64,000 nucleotides of DNA from an uncultured Chlorobiaceae bacterium (GCA_903895195.1 CAITSZ010000047.1:1-64000); one strand, 5' to 3'. Positions 1 through 9,278 are shown, counted from the stretch's first letter. A program made the numbers and translations. The notes: generated by a model from the letters alone, not told the origin.

Positions 1-175
1 CGCCTCCCCCAACGGACGATGGCTGATTAATTAACTTGTGCTAATCAGGCAGCCATTGCATACGAATAATCGTCTGCATGTATAGTTGCATAGACTTCTT
101 TAACGAGTCCATCCATGCTGAAACTCGGAGTGCAACTCCATCTCACACCTGCCCTGTCGAAAGCCTGTCATCCCC
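1..175 (-). ncRNA. ssrA: tmRNA (transfer-messenger RNA), 5' part, 3' end beyond the window
   Basis: Rescues stalled ribosomes by adding a degradation tag to the unfinished protein. On the minus strand the RNA starts at about 175 with GGGGATGACAGGCTTTCGAC, the conserved 5' half of the tRNA-like domain (acceptor strand and D-arm analogue). About 100 nt in, a resume codon GCA opens the tag frame A-D-D-Y-S-Y-A-M-A-A followed by TGA (77 down to 45). An AA-ending tag of this form is what I know for Chlorobium tmRNA. tmRNAs are usually 350-400 nt, so the pseudoknots and the CCA-bearing 3' half lie left of base 1. Same direction as yqgE but separated from it by a hairpin. Open frames across this stretch are not genes. 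Confidence 0.93.
45..77 (-). other. tmRNA proteolysis-tag reading frame (ADDYSYAMAA, stop TGA)
   Basis: Ten codons plus stop read on the minus strand, starting with the resume codon GCA at 77-75 and ending with TGA at 47-45. The encoded tag ends in Ala-Met-Ala-Ala, the hydrophobic-AA type of tail recognised by ClpXP-like proteases. Confidence 0.92.
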
Positions 176-247
176 ATATGTATCAAAGAACTGTACTGTC
201 GGAACAGCGTTGTTATATATGCTATTTAAACCTATAGAACAAGAAGA

Positions 248-275
248 ATTGTCTGTGGACAGCTCCAGAGACAAT
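248..275 (-). terminator. hairpin after yqgE, before ssrA
   Basis: Twelve-base arms (248-259 and 264-275) with one mismatch and a 4-nt loop begin 5 nt past the yqgE stop. On the minus strand the hairpin is followed by a T-rich run (TCTTCTTGTTCT), fitting intrinsic termination of the bcp-yqgE transcript ahead of ssrA. Confidence 0.7.
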
Positions 276-279
276 CGGG

Positions 280-843
280 TCAGTTCAGACCCGGAAGTTC
301 AGGGGCGTTGGCGACAAGCTGGTATTCACCGCCTTTTGAGCGCACCGAACGACTCCACATCCTTTCATAGGCATCACTGAAGATCACGTCTTTAGATGCT
401 TCGGCCGTATACCATGCTCCCTCTTCAAACTCTGCTTCAAGCTGCCCGGCAGTCCACCCAGCATACCCGAGGAAAAAGCGGATTTCACCTGGCATCATGA
501 CACCTGTATTCAGTAAAAAACTGAGCTGATTTTTATCACCACCCCAGAAAAGGCCAGGCAGAATTTCAAGTGAGTCTTCTATAAGATCGCCTCTCAGATG
601 GAGAAAATGCACCGTATCCACCTGAACAGGTCCTCCCATGTGAAGAGGTTCTTCGACCTCCTCAAAACCGGCTATGGCTTCACAAACCTTGAATTCCATC
701 GGGCGATTGAGAATAAAACCCAGAGAGCCCTTTTCGTTATGCTCACACATTACCAAGACGGTGCGTTTAAAATTCGATTCCAGCATATTGGCTGAGGCAA
801 TCAGGAGTTTGCCAGCTTTAAGCTTGTCAAATTCGTTTACCAT
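280..843 (-). CDS. YqgE/AlgH family protein (UPF0301)
   Basis: A 187-residue soluble protein of the YqgE/AlgH (UPF0301/DUF179) family, whose biochemical role is not settled. The typical family features are visible: an N-terminal G-K-L-L-I-A-S segment, the stretch GSLGFILNRP near residues 40-48, GGPV near 70, and the FLGYAGWTAGQLEAE motif about two thirds in. Length is normal for the family. It lies 6 nt downstream of bcp on the same strand, so the two are probably one transcript, ended by the hairpin at 248-275. Confidence 0.9.
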   Translation of the reverse strand: MVNEFDKLKAGKLLIASANMLESNFKRTVLVMCEHNEKGSLGFILNRPMEFKVCEAIAGFEEVEEPLHMGGPVQVDTVHFLHLRGDLIEDSLEILPGLFWGGDKNQLSFLLNTGVMMPGEIRFFLGYAGWTAGQLEAEFEEGAWYTAEASKDVIFSDAYERMWSRSVRSKGGEYQLVANAPELPGLN

Positions 844-849
844 GTTCTT

Positions 850-1329
850 TTATGATGTTTTTTGCTGCAGATAGTCGAGCAACTCTTCTGCGTGTCCGAC
901 CGGATTAACTTTTGGCCAGACTTTTTCAATTACTCCTTGCTCATTTATCAAATATGTAACCCTGCTGGTTCCCATATACTCACGTCCCATAAACTTTTTC
1001 TGACCCCATACTCCGTAAGCTTCAACAATTTTCTTGTCTGGATCGGCAACAAGACGGAAGGGCAGAGTAAACTTTTCGGCAAACTTTTTATGCTTGGTCT
1101 CGTTATCGACACTTACGCCAAGAATATCCACCCCAAGTTTACTAAAGTTAGGGAAATTATCCCTAAAAGCACAAGCTTCCTTAGTACATCCCGGAGTATC
1201 GTCTTTCGGATAAAAATAGAGGACTACCTTACGGCCACGGTACTCCTGGAGAGAAACCGCTTTTCCATCCTGATCCTGAGCAGCTATCGGGGGGGCTGTG
1301 ACGCCTTCTTTAAGTATTGCTATTGACAT
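850..1329 (-). CDS. bcp: thiol peroxidase Bcp (peroxiredoxin Q)
   Basis: Thioredoxin-fold peroxidase that reduces hydrogen peroxide and organic hydroperoxides at the expense of thioredoxin, cytoplasmic. The 159-residue product carries the PrxQ active site DTPGCTKEACAFRD; the peroxidatic Cys (about 48) is followed five residues later by the resolving Cys (about 53), the alpha-type Bcp arrangement. The GVSVDNETKHKKFAEKF and VTYLINEQG segments are also typical. First gene of a two-gene minus-strand unit with yqgE and divergent from the NUDIX gene, with about 80 bp of shared promoter space. A stress role in an anaerobic phototroph is plausible but inferred. Confidence 0.95.
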   Translation of the reverse strand: MSIAILKEGVTAPPIAAQDQDGKAVSLQEYRGRKVVLYFYPKDDTPGCTKEACAFRDNFPNFSKLGVDILGVSVDNETKHKKFAEKFTLPFRLVADPDKKIVEAYGVWGQKKFMGREYMGTSRVTYLINEQGVIEKVWPKVNPVGHAEELLDYLQQKTS

Positions 1330-1408
1330 GAATGAAACTTATTCTAATTATATAAACTTACTTCAATTATAAATCAATTGCTTCGGCAAAAAGTTTCGTA
1401 AGGATACC

Positions 1409-1945
1409 ATGAAATCTTATTCATTTTGTCCGATTTGCGCTGAAAAACTTGACACGGCTATGATTGATGGACGTGAACGGATGTTTTGCCCTTCATGCCG
1501 TTTTGTGCATTACGTCAATCCTCTTCCTGTTGCAGTTGCTTATACAGTCAATCGTAAAGATGAGCTTCTTGTGATCCGGAGGGCTCATGAACCGGCATTC
1601 AATGAGTGGGCACTTCCTGGAGGGTTTCTGGAAACAGGAGAAGAGCCTCACGAAGGATGTTTACGGGAGCTGATGGAGGAGACTTCTCTGAGTGGTAAAG
1701 TTGAGAGCCTTATAGGCGTTTATCATCGTGATGTTGAGCTCTATGGATCGCTGCTTGTGGTGGCTTATCGGGTTATGGTTGATAATGACGATATAACAAT
1801 AAACCATGAGTTGTTTGATGCCGGCTTTTATCCCCGACATCTTATCCCGGAGGTACGAATACCGCTGCACCTCCAGATTATACTCGATGCCAACAAAACT
1901 CAGAGACCGACTTTCCAGCAGGCGACCTCATGGCCGGCTTCGTAG
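1409..1945 (+). CDS. NUDIX hydrolase with N-terminal zinc ribbon
   Basis: Hydrolyses a nucleoside-diphosphate-linked substrate; which one cannot be told. A zinc ribbon (Cys 7, 10, 27, 30) precedes a NUDIX domain whose box G-x5-E-x7-REL-x-EE is intact at about residues 72-92. The zinc ribbon plus NUDIX layout resembles NudC-type NADH pyrophosphatases, but at 178 residues it is shorter and lacks the NudC N-terminal domain, so the symbol is withheld. The 3' end overlaps the convergent ATPase gene by 46 bp, which puts the last 15 or so codons opposite that gene's C-terminal codons. Confidence 0.88.
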   Translation: MKSYSFCPICAEKLDTAMIDGRERMFCPSCRFVHYVNPLPVAVAYTVNRKDELLVIRRAHEPAFNEWALPGGFLETGEEPHEGCLRELMEETSLSGKVESLIGVYHRDVELYGSLLVVAYRVMVDNDDITINHELFDAGFYPRHLIPEVRIPLHLQIILDANKTQRPTFQQATSWPAS

Positions 1946-2868
1946 GAAACCAGGTCGGGCTGAACCTGCCGGCAGTGATCGTCAGCAATCGGGCATCTTC
2001 CTGCAAAGCGACACCCTTCGGGCAGGTTAATTGCGCTCGGCACATTGCCTTCGATGACATGGAGCCTCTTTTTTTCGGCTCCTAAATGAGGAATGGATTT
2101 TAAGAGCCCCTGGGTATAGGGATGGAGAGGGTTATTGAAAAGCTGCCGTACCAAACCTTTTTCGACCACTCTTGAGGCATACATGACAATGACCTCTTCG
2201 CAAAGCTCAGCTACAACGCCAAAATCATGGGTGATAAGCATGACACTCATGCCTGTATCAGACTGAAGCTTGCTGATAAGATCGAGTATCTGTGCCTGAA
2301 CGGTGACATCGAGGGCTGTCGTTGGTTCGTCGGCAATGAGAAGGGCTGGGTTGCAGGATAGCGCCATGGCAATCATGACACGCTGGCGCATACCTCCTGA
2401 CAGCTCATGGGGATAAGAGGAGTATCGCTGGACAGGGTTTGGGATTCCAACCAGGTTCAAGAGTTCGATTGAGCGCTCTTTTGCTTCAGCCTGATTTACA
2501 TCACGATGAATGAGAATCTGTTCCGAGATCTGACTGCCGCAGGTAAATACCGGATTGAGCGAACTCATTGGCTCCTGGAAAATCATAGCAATGTCGTCAC
2601 CTCGTAAATTGCGCATTTTTTCTTCAGAAATTTTTAAGAGGTCCTCCCCTTTCCACAGTATCTCCCCACCAGCAAAATAACCGGGCGGCATTGGCACCAG
2701 ACGCATGATAGAGAGCGCTGTCACTGATTTTCCGCACCCGGACTCCCCTACCACTCCCAGCGTACGGTTACGACCGAGAGAAAAACTTACGCCGTCAACT
2801 GCTTTTGCAACGCCATTGTCGGTTGAGTAGTAAGTCTTGAGATTTTTCAGTTCAAGAATTTTTTCCAT
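1900..2868 (-). CDS. oligopeptide/dipeptide ABC transporter ATP-binding protein (OppD/DppD type)
   Basis: Cytoplasmic ATPase that powers peptide (or nickel) uptake through an Opp/Dpp-type ABC importer. Walker A GESGCGKS is at 41-48, the signature LSGGMRQR at about 156-163, and Walker [13 protein letters not shown] from about 176. The C-terminal oligo_HPY extension has the HPYT motif and the C-x5-C-x6-C cluster usual in this subfamily. 322 residues is full length. No permease, binding protein or partner ATPase (OppF) is nearby, so its complex must be encoded elsewhere. Divergent from mfd and overlapping the NUDIX gene at its 3' end. Confidence 0.92.
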   Translation of the reverse strand: MEKILELKNLKTYYSTDNGVAKAVDGVSFSLGRNRTLGVVGESGCGKSVTALSIMRLVPMPPGYFAGGEILWKGEDLLKISEEKMRNLRGDDIAMIFQEPMSSLNPVFTCGSQISEQILIHRDVNQAEAKERSIELLNLVGIPNPVQRYSSYPHELSGGMRQRVMIAMALSCNPALLIADEPTTALDVTVQAQILDLISKLQSDTGMSVMLITHDFGVVAELCEEVIVMYASRVVEKGLVRQLFNNPLHPYTQGLLKSIPHLGAEKKRLHVIEGNVPSAINLPEGCRFAGRCPIADDHCRQVQPDLVSYEAGHEVACWKVGL

Positions 2869-2957
2869 ATATAACAGTCTTCCAAAGCCGTGAAGGGTTC
2901 AGAGGGTTGAGAGGCATTGAGGAAATCAAGCATGAAAATATAGTTTGTAAGCTTCAT

Positions 2958-5900
2958 ATGAAAACGTTATCAGATTCAGATCTGCAAAGCACGACCGTCA
3001 TTAAAAAAAATTCAAGCTTTCTCATAGAGACCGTAAAGCAATCAACTCCCTACAGTCTGCTTACACAATCGTTAGTTGACAGATCTCAAAAAAATAACAA
3101 TGCTTTTGTTCCGATTGATATCTCCGGATTGCAGGGCTCTCTGGTTTCCGTTCTTGCTGCTGCACTTTTTGCAGATATGCACTCATCACTGATGGTGGTT
3201 TGCGGTCAAAACAGCTTCGAATTGTATGACAATGATCTGGATGCACTGCTTCCCAAAGAGATAATCTGCAATACATCAGATGAACTTTCACTCTCCATCG
3301 GGGCTTTCTCGAAAGGGAAGAAATCGCTCATACTCTCTTTTTTTGACGACCTCGACGTTGCCCTCTGCAAACCTGTGGATGCTGAAAGCCGGATTTTCAG
3401 ACTGAAAACTGACGAGAACGCGGGGTATGAAACCCTGAAAAAATTTCTTGTCGCTAACGGTTTTGAGCAGAGAGAGTTTGTTGAGAACGAGGGCGAGTTC
3501 TCTGTCAGAGGCTCTATTATTGATGCCTTCCCCTTTGGAGGAAGGGAGCCGTTTAGAGTGGAATTTTTTGGCGATACCGTTACATCGCTCCGCATTTTTG
3601 ACATCAACAGTCAGCTTTCAGGAAAAACGGTGACAACGGCCGATATTTCAGCCAGTTTTTTAGATGAAGCAACCAGCAGCAGTGGCACTGAAACAACAAT
3701 TCTTGACTATTTGGACCAGCGAACAGTTATAGTCATCGATGATACCACTGAATTTGCTTCAAGGGAGAACCATGAGGCCTTAACCGAGGCAATGTCAAGG
3801 TTTCGATGTATTAGAATCACGCACGCTTCGCCCTCAGCAATTGACTTCAAGTCCACGGCGCAAAAAAAACTTAACGCAAATTTCCGAATTCTGGCCACCC
3901 TGCTCCAAAAGGAAATTGCCTCTGATAAAAAACCTCTCTTTGCAACCAGCTCCCGACGTGAAATAGAGGGGTTGACCGATTTTCTGGCTGAGGAGATGAT
4001 GAATTCAGGAAGCGAGGCCGCTCTTGATGCGAGCTGGGTTCCGATTAACCTGCATACGGGATTTATTTTCGGCAATCTTGATCTCTATACCGAGTCGGAC
4101 ATATTCGGGAAACTGCACTCACATAAAGCTCACCGTAAGAGAAAAATAAGGGGAATTTCGCTCAAGGATCTCCAGAAGCTTAAAGTGGGTGATTATGTCG
4201 TCCATGAGGATTACGGCATCGGCATTTTCAAATCCCTTGAAACCATAACGGTTGGAAATTCAGAGCAGGAGTCTGTCCTTATTGAGTATTCAGGCGGGGA
4301 TCAGCTGTTTGTTAATGTGCAGAGTATCAACCTGCTGTCGAAATATACCGCTTCGGAAAGCTCCCTTCCAACACTGTCAAGACTTGGCAGCTCGAAATGG
4401 GCGGCAAAAAAAGAGAAGGTTCGCTCTAAGCTCCGTGATATTGCCATAAACCTGATAAAGGTTTATGCGCAACGGAAAATGCAACCCGGATTTGCCTTTG
4501 AGCCGGATTCTATTTTTATGCGGGAATTTGAGTCCTCTTTTATTTTTGATGAAACTCCTGATCAGCTTAAGGCAATAGAGGCAGTTAAAAAGGATATGCA
4601 GGAGCCGCATCCGATGGACCGCTTAATCTGTGGGGATGCAGGTTTTGGAAAAACCGAGATTGCCATGCGATCGGCATTCAAGGCAGTTGAATCCAAAAAG
4701 CAGGTTGCGGTACTGACGCCGACAACTATCCTGGCTCATCAGCATGCTGAATCGTTTACCAGAAGGTTTGAGAATTTTCCGATTTCAATTGCTGTACTCA
4801 GCCGCTTTGTGCCGCGCAAGGAGCAACTGGTCATACTCAAAAAAATAGAACTGGGACTGGTTGATATTGTTATCGGCACGCATCGGCTGGTGTCGAAGGA
4901 TGTTCACTTTAAAGATCTTGGTCTGCTTGTTATTGATGAAGAGCAGCACTTCGGGGTTGAGGTGAAAGAGAAACTGCGCGAACAGTTCCCCGGGGTTGAT
5001 ACCTTGACCATGTCTGCAACACCGATCCCGAGAACCTTGCAGTTCTCAATGCTTGGCGCACGGGATCTTTCGATTGTCTCTACTCCGCCTAAAAACCGGC
5101 AGCCGGTGGACACTATCATTACCGATTACGACGAGTCGCTTATTCAATCATCGATTGTCAGAGAGATCAAACGGGAGGGGCAGGTTTTTTTTCTGCATAA
5201 CCGGATTGCGTCCCTGGAGGATGTTCTGAACAAACTCAGGGAACTGGTGCCTTCTGCAAGGATTGTTTACGCTCACGGGCAGCTGCCAGCCAGGGAGCTT
5301 GAAAAAATAATGATGGATTTCATGCAGAAAGAGGTTGACGTGCTTATTTCAACCACGATTATCGGTTCAGGCCTTGATATTTCGAATGCGAATACCATTA
5401 TCATCAACCGCGCTGATATGTTCGGACTTTCTGATCTTTACCAGTTACGCGGAAGAGTTGGGCGAAGCGATCGGAAAGCATACTGCTACCTGGTAACCCC
5501 GCCTCTGCATACCCTGAAAAGGGATGCTGTTCAGCGTCTTGCGGTGATTGAAAGCTTTACTGAACTCGGGTCAGGATTTAACATCGCCTTGCGTGATCTG
5601 GATATTCGCGGTGCCGGAAATCTGCTTGGCGCTGAGCAATCGGGGTATATCCATGAACTCGGGTTTGATCTCTATCAGAAAATGCTTGCAGAGACTGTGG
5701 CTGAACTGAAATCAAATGAATTCAGTCACATGTTTTCAGGTGATGACAGACCGGCAGCCAGACAATCAAAAGCGTGTGATCTTCTTTTTTTCTTTGATGC
5801 CCTCATTCCTGATTATTTTGTGAATGCGACTCATGAGCGTTTTGCGTTTTATGACAAAATCTCAAAAGCGCCTTCAGCTGAGAGCCTCGATGCCCTGGCG

Positions 5901-6272
5901 GTCGAACTCAAGGACCGGTTCGGGTCGCTTCCTGAAGAGGTGTCGAACCTTCTTCTTTTGACAAAATTTAAAATCGTCGGTTCCTCTCTTGGACTTGAAA
6001 AAATTGATATTCAAAAGTTCAATTTGACCCTTTATCTCCCTGACCAGCACGATGAGAATCTTGGCAACAGGGATTTTTTCCAGTACCTGTTTGTATCGGT
6101 TCAGGAACCATGGATGCAGAAGTACAACCCTGGATTCAAGATGGATAAAAAAATAAAACTGGTGCTGACTCATCCTGCCGGTATGGATACTTCACCGGAG
6201 GCCTTGATAGAGGAGTATTCGGAGCTGTTGAAGAAACTGGATAAGATGGCGAAAGAGAGTGCTGAGTGCTAA
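2958..6272 (+). CDS. mfd: transcription-repair coupling factor
   Basis: DNA translocase that removes RNA polymerase stalled at lesions and recruits UvrA. Visible in order: a UvrB-homology module ([29 protein letters not shown] region), a CarD-like RNA-polymerase-interaction domain ([16 protein letters not shown], about residue 410), a RecG-like helicase with Walker [10 protein letters not shown] (about 557) and DEEQHFG Walker B, motif [11 protein letters not shown], motif [11 protein letters not shown], and a C-terminal TRCF domain. The chosen ATG gives 1104 residues; an upstream in-frame TTG at 2907 would add 17 residues and lies closer to the divergent ATPase gene. Neither start has a strong ribosome-binding site. 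Confidence 0.97.
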   Translation: MKTLSDSDLQSTTVIKKNSSFLIETVKQSTPYSLLTQSLVDRSQKNNNAFVPIDISGLQGSLVSVLAAALFADMHSSLMVVCGQNSFELYDNDLDALLPKEIICNTSDELSLSIGAFSKGKKSLILSFFDDLDVALCKPVDAESRIFRLKTDENAGYETLKKFLVANGFEQREFVENEGEFSVRGSIIDAFPFGGREPFRVEFFGDTVTSLRIFDINSQLSGKTVTTADISASFLDEATSSSGTETTILDYLDQRTVIVIDDTTEFASRENHEALTEAMSRFRCIRITHASPSAIDFKSTAQKKLNANFRILATLLQKEIASDKKPLFATSSRREIEGLTDFLAEEMMNSGSEAALDASWVPINLHTGFIFGNLDLYTESDIFGKLHSHKAHRKRKIRGISLKDLQKLKVGDYVVHEDYGIGIFKSLETITVGNSEQESVLIEYSGGDQLFVNVQSINLLSKYTASESSLPTLSRLGSSKWAAKKEKVRSKLRDIAINLIKVYAQRKMQPGFAFEPDSIFMREFESSFIFDETPDQLKAIEAVKKDMQEPHPMDRLICGDAGFGKTEIAMRSAFKAVESKKQVAVLTPTTILAHQHAESFTRRFENFPISIAVLSRFVPRKEQLVILKKIELGLVDIVIGTHRLVSKDVHFKDLGLLVIDEEQHFGVEVKEKLREQFPGVDTLTMSATPIPRTLQFSMLGARDLSIVSTPPKNRQPVDTIITDYDESLIQSSIVREIKREGQVFFLHNRIASLEDVLNKLRELVPSARIVYAHGQLPARELEKIMMDFMQKEVDVLISTTIIGSGLDISNANTIIINRADMFGLSDLYQLRGRVGRSDRKAYCYLVTPPLHTLKRDAVQRLAVIESFTELGSGFNIALRDLDIRGAGNLLGAEQSGYIHELGFDLYQKMLAETVAELKSNEFSHMFSGDDRPAARQSKACDLLFFFDALIPDYFVNATHERFAFYDKISKAPSAESLDALAVELKDRFGSLPEEVSNLLLLTKFKIVGSSLGLEKIDIQKFNLTLYLPDQHDENLGNRDFFQYLFVSVQEPWMQKYNPGFKMDKKIKLVLTHPAGMDTSPEALIEEYSELLKKLDKMAKESAEC

Positions 6273-6345
6273 GGGAAGATAGTTGGCAGTTGGCAGTTGG
6301 GAAAGAAAGTGGTGAGGGTCGAGTGCTGGGACGCGAGGGAAGAGG
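6256..6345. repeat. dispersed intergenic repeat (GCTGAGTGCT / AGTTGGC type)
   Basis: Begins inside the last codons of mfd (GTGCTGAGTGCTAAGGG) and continues as AGATAGTTGGCAGTTGGCAGTTGGG, two and a half AGTTGGC units, then purine-rich sequence. The same strings recur at about 9.2, 13.2, 28.5 and 63.6 kb. The mfd stop codon lies within the repeat. Confidence 0.7.
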
Positions 6346-6461
6346 GGGGATTTATTTATTGGGGTTTGAAATATTTTAGGTTGGGATCGCAACTTTTGTA
6401 ACGGTTCTTTTGTTCGTTATAAGCGGACAAAATTAGTCCTATAAACTAAACTGTTACAATC

Positions 6462-7061
6462 ATGAAAATCTCTATAAATAATCACACATACGAAGTACAG
6501 AAGGGTGAGAGGCTACTGGATATTGCTCGCAGTAATCATGAGCATATCGGCTACTTCTGCGGTGGCAACAGCATCTGTCAGACATGCTATGTCAAGGTTC
6601 TTGAGGGTAGCGAGTGCCTGTCGGCTCTTAGTGATGAGGAGAAAGCGATCCTTTCAGAGCCATTGATTGATGAAGGCACAAGAATGGCCTGCCTTACCAC
6701 TGTTGAAAAAGAGGGTGAAATAAGAGTGGTTTCCTTAGTTGAAGAGATAAAAAGGAGCTTTGAAACCAATCCATTGCAATTGACCGAGTATGCAGCAAAA
6801 ATGGGGTGGGAGTCGCTGGTTAAGCTCCCTGATACAATGCGTCTGCAGGCTGAAAGAGAGTTTGATCTGTGGCTGCTCATTTCAGATGTCATCAGCGGAA
6901 TCGGAAATGCTTTGCAGTTACTGGCCAATGCTTTTGTTCCGGGATGTACGGTGGATGGAAAAACGATTGCTGGAGTATGCACACCTTTTCAACTTTCAGC
7001 ATTCTGCAACGGCAATGATGAGAAGAGTACCCATGCAGAGAGTGAAGGTATTGCAGCATAG
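6462..7061 (+). CDS. chlorosome envelope protein, CsmI/CsmJ/CsmX family ([2Fe-2S]), copy 1
   Basis: Chlorosome envelope Fe-S proteins sit in the monolayer around the antenna and are thought to control redox-dependent quenching of excitation transfer. The N-terminal domain (about 1-95) is an adrenodoxin-type ferredoxin with Cys 33, 39 and 42 (C-x5-C-x2-C) and the fourth Cys at 77. The C-terminal half (about 100-199) has alternating amphipathic and hydrophobic stretches, as in CsmI/J/X, probably for membrane attachment. At 199 residues it is somewhat shorter than the known members (about 220-245) and the end is Cys-containing and polar. A second copy follows 142 bp downstream. Which Csm it is orthologous to cannot be fixed here; proximity to crtH suggests CsmX. 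Confidence 0.85.
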   Translation: MKISINNHTYEVQKGERLLDIARSNHEHIGYFCGGNSICQTCYVKVLEGSECLSALSDEEKAILSEPLIDEGTRMACLTTVEKEGEIRVVSLVEEIKRSFETNPLQLTEYAAKMGWESLVKLPDTMRLQAEREFDLWLLISDVISGIGNALQLLANAFVPGCTVDGKTIAGVCTPFQLSAFCNGNDEKSTHAESEGIAA

Positions 7062-7083
7062 GTTTAAAAGTAGAGAGGCTGAG

Positions 7084-7113
7084 CCTTGTTCTTCCGGAAA
7101 AGGAAGAACAAGG
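7084..7113 (+). terminator. strong hairpin between the two chlorosome genes
   Basis: Perfect 12-bp stem (CCTTGTTCTTCC / GGAAGAACAAGG) with a GGAAAA loop, 22 nt after the stop of the first gene. The following TTTGACT is a weak T-run, so it may be a partial terminator or an mRNA 3'-end stabiliser that uncouples the two copies. Confidence 0.6.
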
Positions 7114-7203
7114 TTTGACTGAGTGATGGGTGACAAATTTTTCATATCTTGGGGAAAGAGCTTTAGAGCCATGTTTAATTATCTCAGCTAAGAGCATGAA
7201 CGA

Positions 7204-7884
7204 ATGATAATATCCATTAATGATAAACCTTGCGAAGGGCATGTTGGTGACTTGCTTCTGAAGGTTGCTCAACTCAATAAAAGTCATATCGGCTGTGTCT
7301 GTGGCGGAAACGCTATTTGCCAGAGTTGCTTTGTTTATGTTAAAGAAGGGAGTGAGTGTCTGTCACCTCCAGGGTTAGAAGAGAGAGCATTTATTTCTGA
7401 CAAGCTTTTTGAGGAGGGTGGACGACTTGCCTGCAGGAGTGTTATAGTCAAGGAGGGCACTATAAAGGTGATGTCGAGGGCTGAATACCTGAGACGTCTT
7501 GTTTTAGGCTTGAAGCTGCCGGAAGTTATCACCTATGCTCAGACTATAGGGTATAATGTGACCAATAAACTTCCGGATGGAGCAGCCAACCTTTTCACCC
7601 GTGTTAAAGAGGGCACTGTAAGCCCCGGGGATTCCTTGAGAAAAATCGGAAGCGGACTGGCTTATGGATCGCTTCTGGCGAGTACTGCTTTTATGGAGAC
7701 ATTTCCCTTTATGCAATATCCTGTATCCATCATCACCGGGGGAGTGAATGGACTATTTAAGAACGCAGCAGATGTTGCGAGCAAGTTTACGGGAGGATGC
7801 CTGCAATTGCCGGGAACGGATACAACATGCTGCGGTACTAATAAAACTCCGGTTACCCAACCGGTCAAGATATCTATAAAGTAG
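7204..7884 (+). CDS. chlorosome envelope protein, CsmI/CsmJ/CsmX family ([2Fe-2S]), copy 2
   Basis: Second chlorosome-envelope ferredoxin-like protein, 226 residues, within the usual family length. The [2Fe-2S] ligands are again Cys 33, 39, 42 and 77, at the same positions as in copy 1, and the start motif M-x-I-S-I-N-(D/N) is shared, so the pair arose by duplication. The C-terminal half (about 130-226) has Gly/Ala-rich hydrophobic segments suited to the chlorosome monolayer. It ends TQPVKISIK after a short Cys-containing loop (CLQLPGTDTTCC) absent from copy 1. Expected to act as a redox switch in energy transfer; this comes from studies of the family, not from this sequence. Likely CsmX or CsmJ-like. 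Confidence 0.88.
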   Translation: MIISINDKPCEGHVGDLLLKVAQLNKSHIGCVCGGNAICQSCFVYVKEGSECLSPPGLEERAFISDKLFEEGGRLACRSVIVKEGTIKVMSRAEYLRRLVLGLKLPEVITYAQTIGYNVTNKLPDGAANLFTRVKEGTVSPGDSLRKIGSGLAYGSLLASTAFMETFPFMQYPVSIITGGVNGLFKNAADVASKFTGGCLQLPGTDTTCCGTNKTPVTQPVKISIK

Positions 7885-7934
7885 TTTTTCCCTTTTTTGG
7901 TGAATAGGGTAAAAACAGCAACCATGAGCTCCTG

Positions 7935-9155
7935 ATGGGGTATTCTTCGGATAGTGAAAACATCGAGTTTGAGCTTGGCGCAAAAACCCTTGAACGCTGG
8001 TTGATCAGGCCTGAGAAAACTATGAACGTTGTTCTCGGGATACCCAGAGAACGTGCTCAGGATGAGAGAAGGGTCGCAATTTCACCTCCAGGAGTTCAAA
8101 TACTTGTTGAGAATGGAATCAAAGTCAACATTGAGCGGTCTGCAGGGAATTTCTGCAACTTTACAGACAGCGATTATGCGGAAGCAGGGGCTGTAATTGC
8201 TGAAACTCCCGAAGAGTTGTTTGAGCAGTCCAACGTCATCGTAAAGGTATCGCCCCCTCAACCTGAAGAAATTCCGCTTTTTATGCCCGGGCAACTGCTC
8301 ATTTCAGCCCTGCACCTCGGTACCGTTACCCCGCAACTGATACAGGCCCTCTTGGAAAAAAATATCACCGCACTTGGATTTGAGTTTATTGAAACAAGGG
8401 ATGGTGAACTGCCGATAGTAAGAACACTGAGTGAGATAGCGGGTTCGCTTGCCATTCAGACAGCAGCTAAATACCTCGAGACAGGCTATGGCGGGAGCGG
8501 AATACTGCTTGGTGGAATTGCAGGCGTTCCGCCTGCACACGTCACCATTATCGGCGCAGGAACTGTTGGACTGTTTGCTGCACAGGACGCGCTCGGACTT
8601 GGCGCTCAGGTCACGGTCATCGATAAGGAGATTAACCGTTTGAGACGATTTGAAGCGTTTTTCAACCGTCACCTTGTCACAGCAATTGCCAACGACCATT
8701 ACATTGCTGAACTTGCGAAGATGTCGGATGTCATCATCGGCGCCTTAAGCCCGAGACAGAAAATATCGAAGCCGCTGGTGAGTGAGCTGGTTGTTAAATC
8801 GATGAAACCGGGTTCGGTTATTATTGACGTCTCTATTGATCAGGGGGCATGCTTTGCCACGAGCAGGCACACATCTCATACCAATCCTATTTATGTAAAG
8901 CATGGGGTTACCCATTACTGTGTCCCTAACATTCCGTCCGCAGTAGCTAAGACAGCCTCGTTTGCTCTTACCAATACCCTGCTCCCCTTTTTGCTGAAAC
9001 TCACCTCACACGAGACCATTTCGGATATACTCTGGAAAAACCACAGTCTGAGAAAAGGAACCTATATTTTCAAGAGTTACGTTACGAAGAAGATTCTGGC
9101 TGAGCTGACTGATCTTCCGTTCAGGGAGATCGATATGCTGCTTGCTGCAAGCTGA
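7935..9155 (+). CDS. ald: alanine dehydrogenase
   Basis: NAD-dependent interconversion of alanine and pyruvate plus ammonia. The protein has the AlaDH/PNT N-terminal domain (GIPRERAQDERRVAISPPGVQILVENG), the catalytic-region H-L-G near residue 110, and a Rossmann domain with VTIIGAGTVGLFAAQDALGLGAQVTVID (about 205-232). The region VIIDVSIDQGACFATS and YCVPNIPSAVAKTASFALTN fit AlaDH rather than transhydrogenase alpha subunit. The canonical start would be the Met at 8022 (MNVVLGIP); the upstream ATG adds a 29-residue charged extension that looks coding, and I could not decide between them. Follows the chlorosome gene by 50 bp on the same strand. Confidence 0.9.
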   Translation: MGYSSDSENIEFELGAKTLERWLIRPEKTMNVVLGIPRERAQDERRVAISPPGVQILVENGIKVNIERSAGNFCNFTDSDYAEAGAVIAETPEELFEQSNVIVKVSPPQPEEIPLFMPGQLLISALHLGTVTPQLIQALLEKNITALGFEFIETRDGELPIVRTLSEIAGSLAIQTAAKYLETGYGGSGILLGGIAGVPPAHVTIIGAGTVGLFAAQDALGLGAQVTVIDKEINRLRRFEAFFNRHLVTAIANDHYIAELAKMSDVIIGALSPRQKISKPLVSELVVKSMKPGSVIIDVSIDQGACFATSRHTSHTNPIYVKHGVTHYCVPNIPSAVAKTASFALTNTLLPFLLKLTSHETISDILWKNHSLRKGTYIFKSYVTKKILAELTDLPFREIDMLLAAS

Positions 9156-9159
9156 GGGA

Positions 9160-9275
9160 AGTGAAAAGTACTGAGTGATGAGTGAAGGAAGAAAGGGAGT
9201 TGGCAGTGGGCTTTGGCTGGGGAATAGGGCTTATAGGTCTTATAGGAGTTATAGTACTTATAAGCTTTTATGGGG
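9160..9275. repeat. dispersed repeat strings between ald and crtH
   Basis: Two repeat types side by side. First a purine-rich stretch with AGTACTGAGTGATGAGTGAAGG and GAGTTGGCAGTGGGC, related to the AGTTGGC/TGCTGAG family. Then CTTATAGGTCTTATAGGAG followed by TTATAGTACTTATAAGC, a run of degenerate CTTATAGG units. The gap separates convergent genes; no clear terminator. Confidence 0.6.
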
Positions 9276-9278
9276 GGG

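Noticed and set aside
78-380. 100-codon plus-strand open frame at the left edge
   Set aside because: It runs over the tmRNA 5' end and into the 3' end of yqgE, and encodes no recognisable protein.
862-1326. 154-codon plus-strand frame opposite bcp
   Set aside because: The minus-strand frame has both peroxiredoxin cysteines and normal length.
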